Positions 63,547 through 64,000 of a stretch of 64,000 bases of DNA are shown here, one piece after another. How positions within the stretch are numbered: the first letter of the stretch is position 1; each line of letters starts with the position of its first letter. The stretch covers positions 1,600,095 to 1,664,094 of the forward strand of contig NZ_JAFMNX010000001.1 of NCBI RefSeq assembly GCF_018457165.1. The letters are read 5' to 3'. A model generated the notes under the pieces. The model worked only from the letters and a program-made list of their open reading frames with translations, searched no databases and was not told the origin of the DNA. The position numbers and the translations under genes are program-made. This DNA comes from Tianweitania aestuarii. GTDB lineage: Bacteria; Pseudomonadota; Alphaproteobacteria; Rhizobiales; Rhizobiaceae.

Positions 63547-63578
63547 GCCGTGATCGCACGGCAAGCGGTGAAAACCGC
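63547..63578 (+). ncRNA. Linker hairpin pair after unit 1
   Basis: Two short perfect stems lacking the CCTCCTCCC motif: GCCGTG-ATCG-CACGGC (63547-63562) and GCGGT-GAAA-ACCGC (63565-63578, GNRA-type tetraloop). The pair recurs after units 2 and 3 with compensated changes, so it is part of the repeat. Confidence 0.65.
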
Positions 63579-63587
63579 AAACGGAAT

Positions 63588-63700
63588 TTCGCTGAACCTA
63601 CCTCCTCCCAGGTTTCAGCGAATACGACCGGATCCATCCTCCTCCCAGGAACCGGTCACCCAAACGACACCTGCCCAACCTCCTCCCTGGGCAGGTGTCG
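63588..63700 (+). ncRNA. Array unit 2 (hairpins A2, B2, C2)
   Basis: A2 63588-63622 has TTCGCTGAA / TTCAGCGAA, a compensated G-C to A-T change relative to A1. B2 63626-63657 keeps GACCGG / CCGGTC, motif 63638-63646. C2 63665-63700 is identical in its stem to C1, motif 63679-63687. Confidence 0.85.
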
Positions 63701-63756
63701 CATTTGGAACCAAGAATTCAGCCGCCTCTGCGGCATGCGGTGAAAACCGCGACCCT

Positions 63757-63870
63757 TTCGCTGAGCCTACCTCCTCCCAGGTTTTCAGCGAATACGACCG
63801 GATCCATCCTCCTCCCAGGAACCGGTCACCCATACGACGCCTGCCGAACCTCCTCCCTCGGCAGGCGTCG
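63757..63870 (+). ncRNA. Array unit 3 (hairpins A3, B3, C3)
   Basis: A3 63757-63792 (motif 63770-63778), B3 63796-63827 (motif 63808-63816), C3 63835-63870 (motif 63849-63857). C3 has stem CGACGCCTGCCGA / TCGGCAGGCGTCG: two positions differ from C1 and C2 and both are compensated on the opposite strand. The linker before it carries GCCGC-CTCT-GCGGC, again a compensated variant. Confidence 0.85.
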
Positions 63871-63933
63871 CAATTGGGACCAGGAATTCGCCGTGATCGC
63901 ACGGCAAGCGGTGCGAAAACCGCAAAACGGAAT

Positions 63934-64000
63934 TTCGCTGAACCGACCTCCTCCCAGGTTTCAGCGAATACGACCGGATCCATCCTCCTCCCAGGAACCG
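63934..64000 (+). ncRNA. Array unit 4, truncated by the window edge
   Basis: A4 63934-63968 (TTCGCTGAA / TTCAGCGAA, motif 63947-63955) and most of B4 from 63972 (motif 63984-63992; its 3' arm is cut off after CCG). The array therefore continues to the right. Confidence 0.8.

Larger units (their letters stand above)
63415..64000 (+). ncRNA. Tandem array of CCTCCTCCC-loop small-RNA hairpins (Cuckoo/CcsR-like), continues past window
   Basis: About 3.7 repeat units of roughly 170-177 bp (A-type stems begin at 63415, 63588, 63757 and 63934). Each unit has three stem-loops (A, B, C) whose loops all present CCTCCTCCC, then a linker with two short hairpins. Eleven motif loops are visible. The plus-strand RNA would carry CCUCCUCCC, complementary to Shine-Dalgarno purine tracts. 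Position directly after a DUF1127 gene and the motif match the alphaproteobacterial Cuckoo/CcsR small RNAs, which are processed from the DUF1127 transcript and act in stress and C1 metabolism. Compensatory changes between copies support RNA structure. Confidence 0.85.

Noticed and set aside
63425..63983. Open frames on both strands inside the hairpin array
   Set aside because: They translate the repeated hairpins into near-identical low-quality peptides; stem covariation shows RNA-level, not codon-level, selection.
63415..64000. CRISPR array
   Set aside because: The repeats are diverged hairpins of three types with a period of 169-177 bp, and the intervening sequences are themselves repeated; there are no unique spacers and no cas genes.

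Overview
This window is chromosomal DNA of an alphaproteobacterium, most likely order Hyphomicrobiales (Rhizobiales) and closest in flavour to the Phyllobacteriaceae/Rhizobiaceae. The assignment is inferred from gene content and neighbourhoods: a DUF2155 gene beside an NDUFA12-type complex I subunit, the run phaC / alaC-like aminotransferase / hom / glpX / recJ, an mprF(lpiA)-acvB pair, an Omp25/31-like barrel, an AldR-ald pair, and a DUF1127 gene followed by CCTCCTCCC-loop hairpins. The DNA is GC-rich (not computed). No phage, insertion sequence, plasmid origin or CRISPR array was found.

Layout. 0-2.7 kb: cobalamin side-chain genes (partial cobD, cobC), a tyrosine-phosphatase-like gene and a PPOX-fold stress gene. 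2.7-11.3 kb: periplasmic cyclic-nucleotide phosphodiesterase, an MscS channel, Lrp-type regulator with divergent alanine dehydrogenase, anmK, tyrS and an outer-membrane barrel. 11.3-20 kb: a giant AsmA-like protein, a one-cysteine peroxiredoxin, an XRE regulator with a dyad operator, DUF2155, NDUFA12, a GNAT enzyme translationally coupled to gatB, and a rhomboid protease. 20-28.2 kb: PAS protein, parE, DUF2336, a MaoC/CitE-like pair, two flavoproteins and a secreted protein. 28.2-33.1 kb: thrS, yidD, a HEPN/MNT toxin-antitoxin pair lodged between yidD and a NifU-like scaffold gene, folE and hisI. 33.1-43.6 kb: patatin lipase, recJ, glpX, hom, aminotransferase, lipoprotein, phaC and an M15-type peptidase. 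43.7-48.8 kb: tRNA-Glu, a gene-poor stretch and a cluster of small stress-type genes (Ala/Lys-rich protein, cold-shock protein, ADH-SDR pair, DUF2934, small hydrophilic and secreted proteins); several have GGAAC-N18/19-TT sites resembling general-stress (EcfG/RpoE2) promoters. 48.9-57.6 kb: second MscS channel, mprF-acvB, otsB-otsA, DUF454 and heme oxygenase. 57.7-63.1 kb: map, radC, tig, tRNA-Leu and a GDYXXLXY/DUF2157 membrane pair.

The most striking element is at the right end (63.26-64 kb). A 46-aa DUF1127 gene is followed by at least 11 stem-loops in about 3.7 repeats of roughly 170-177 bp, each loop presenting CCTCCTCCC, an anti-Shine-Dalgarno-like sequence. Compensatory base changes between copies show that they are selected as RNA. 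This resembles the alphaproteobacterial 'Cuckoo'/CcsR small-RNA family, but with three motif hairpins per unit plus two short linker hairpins. The array continues past the window edge.
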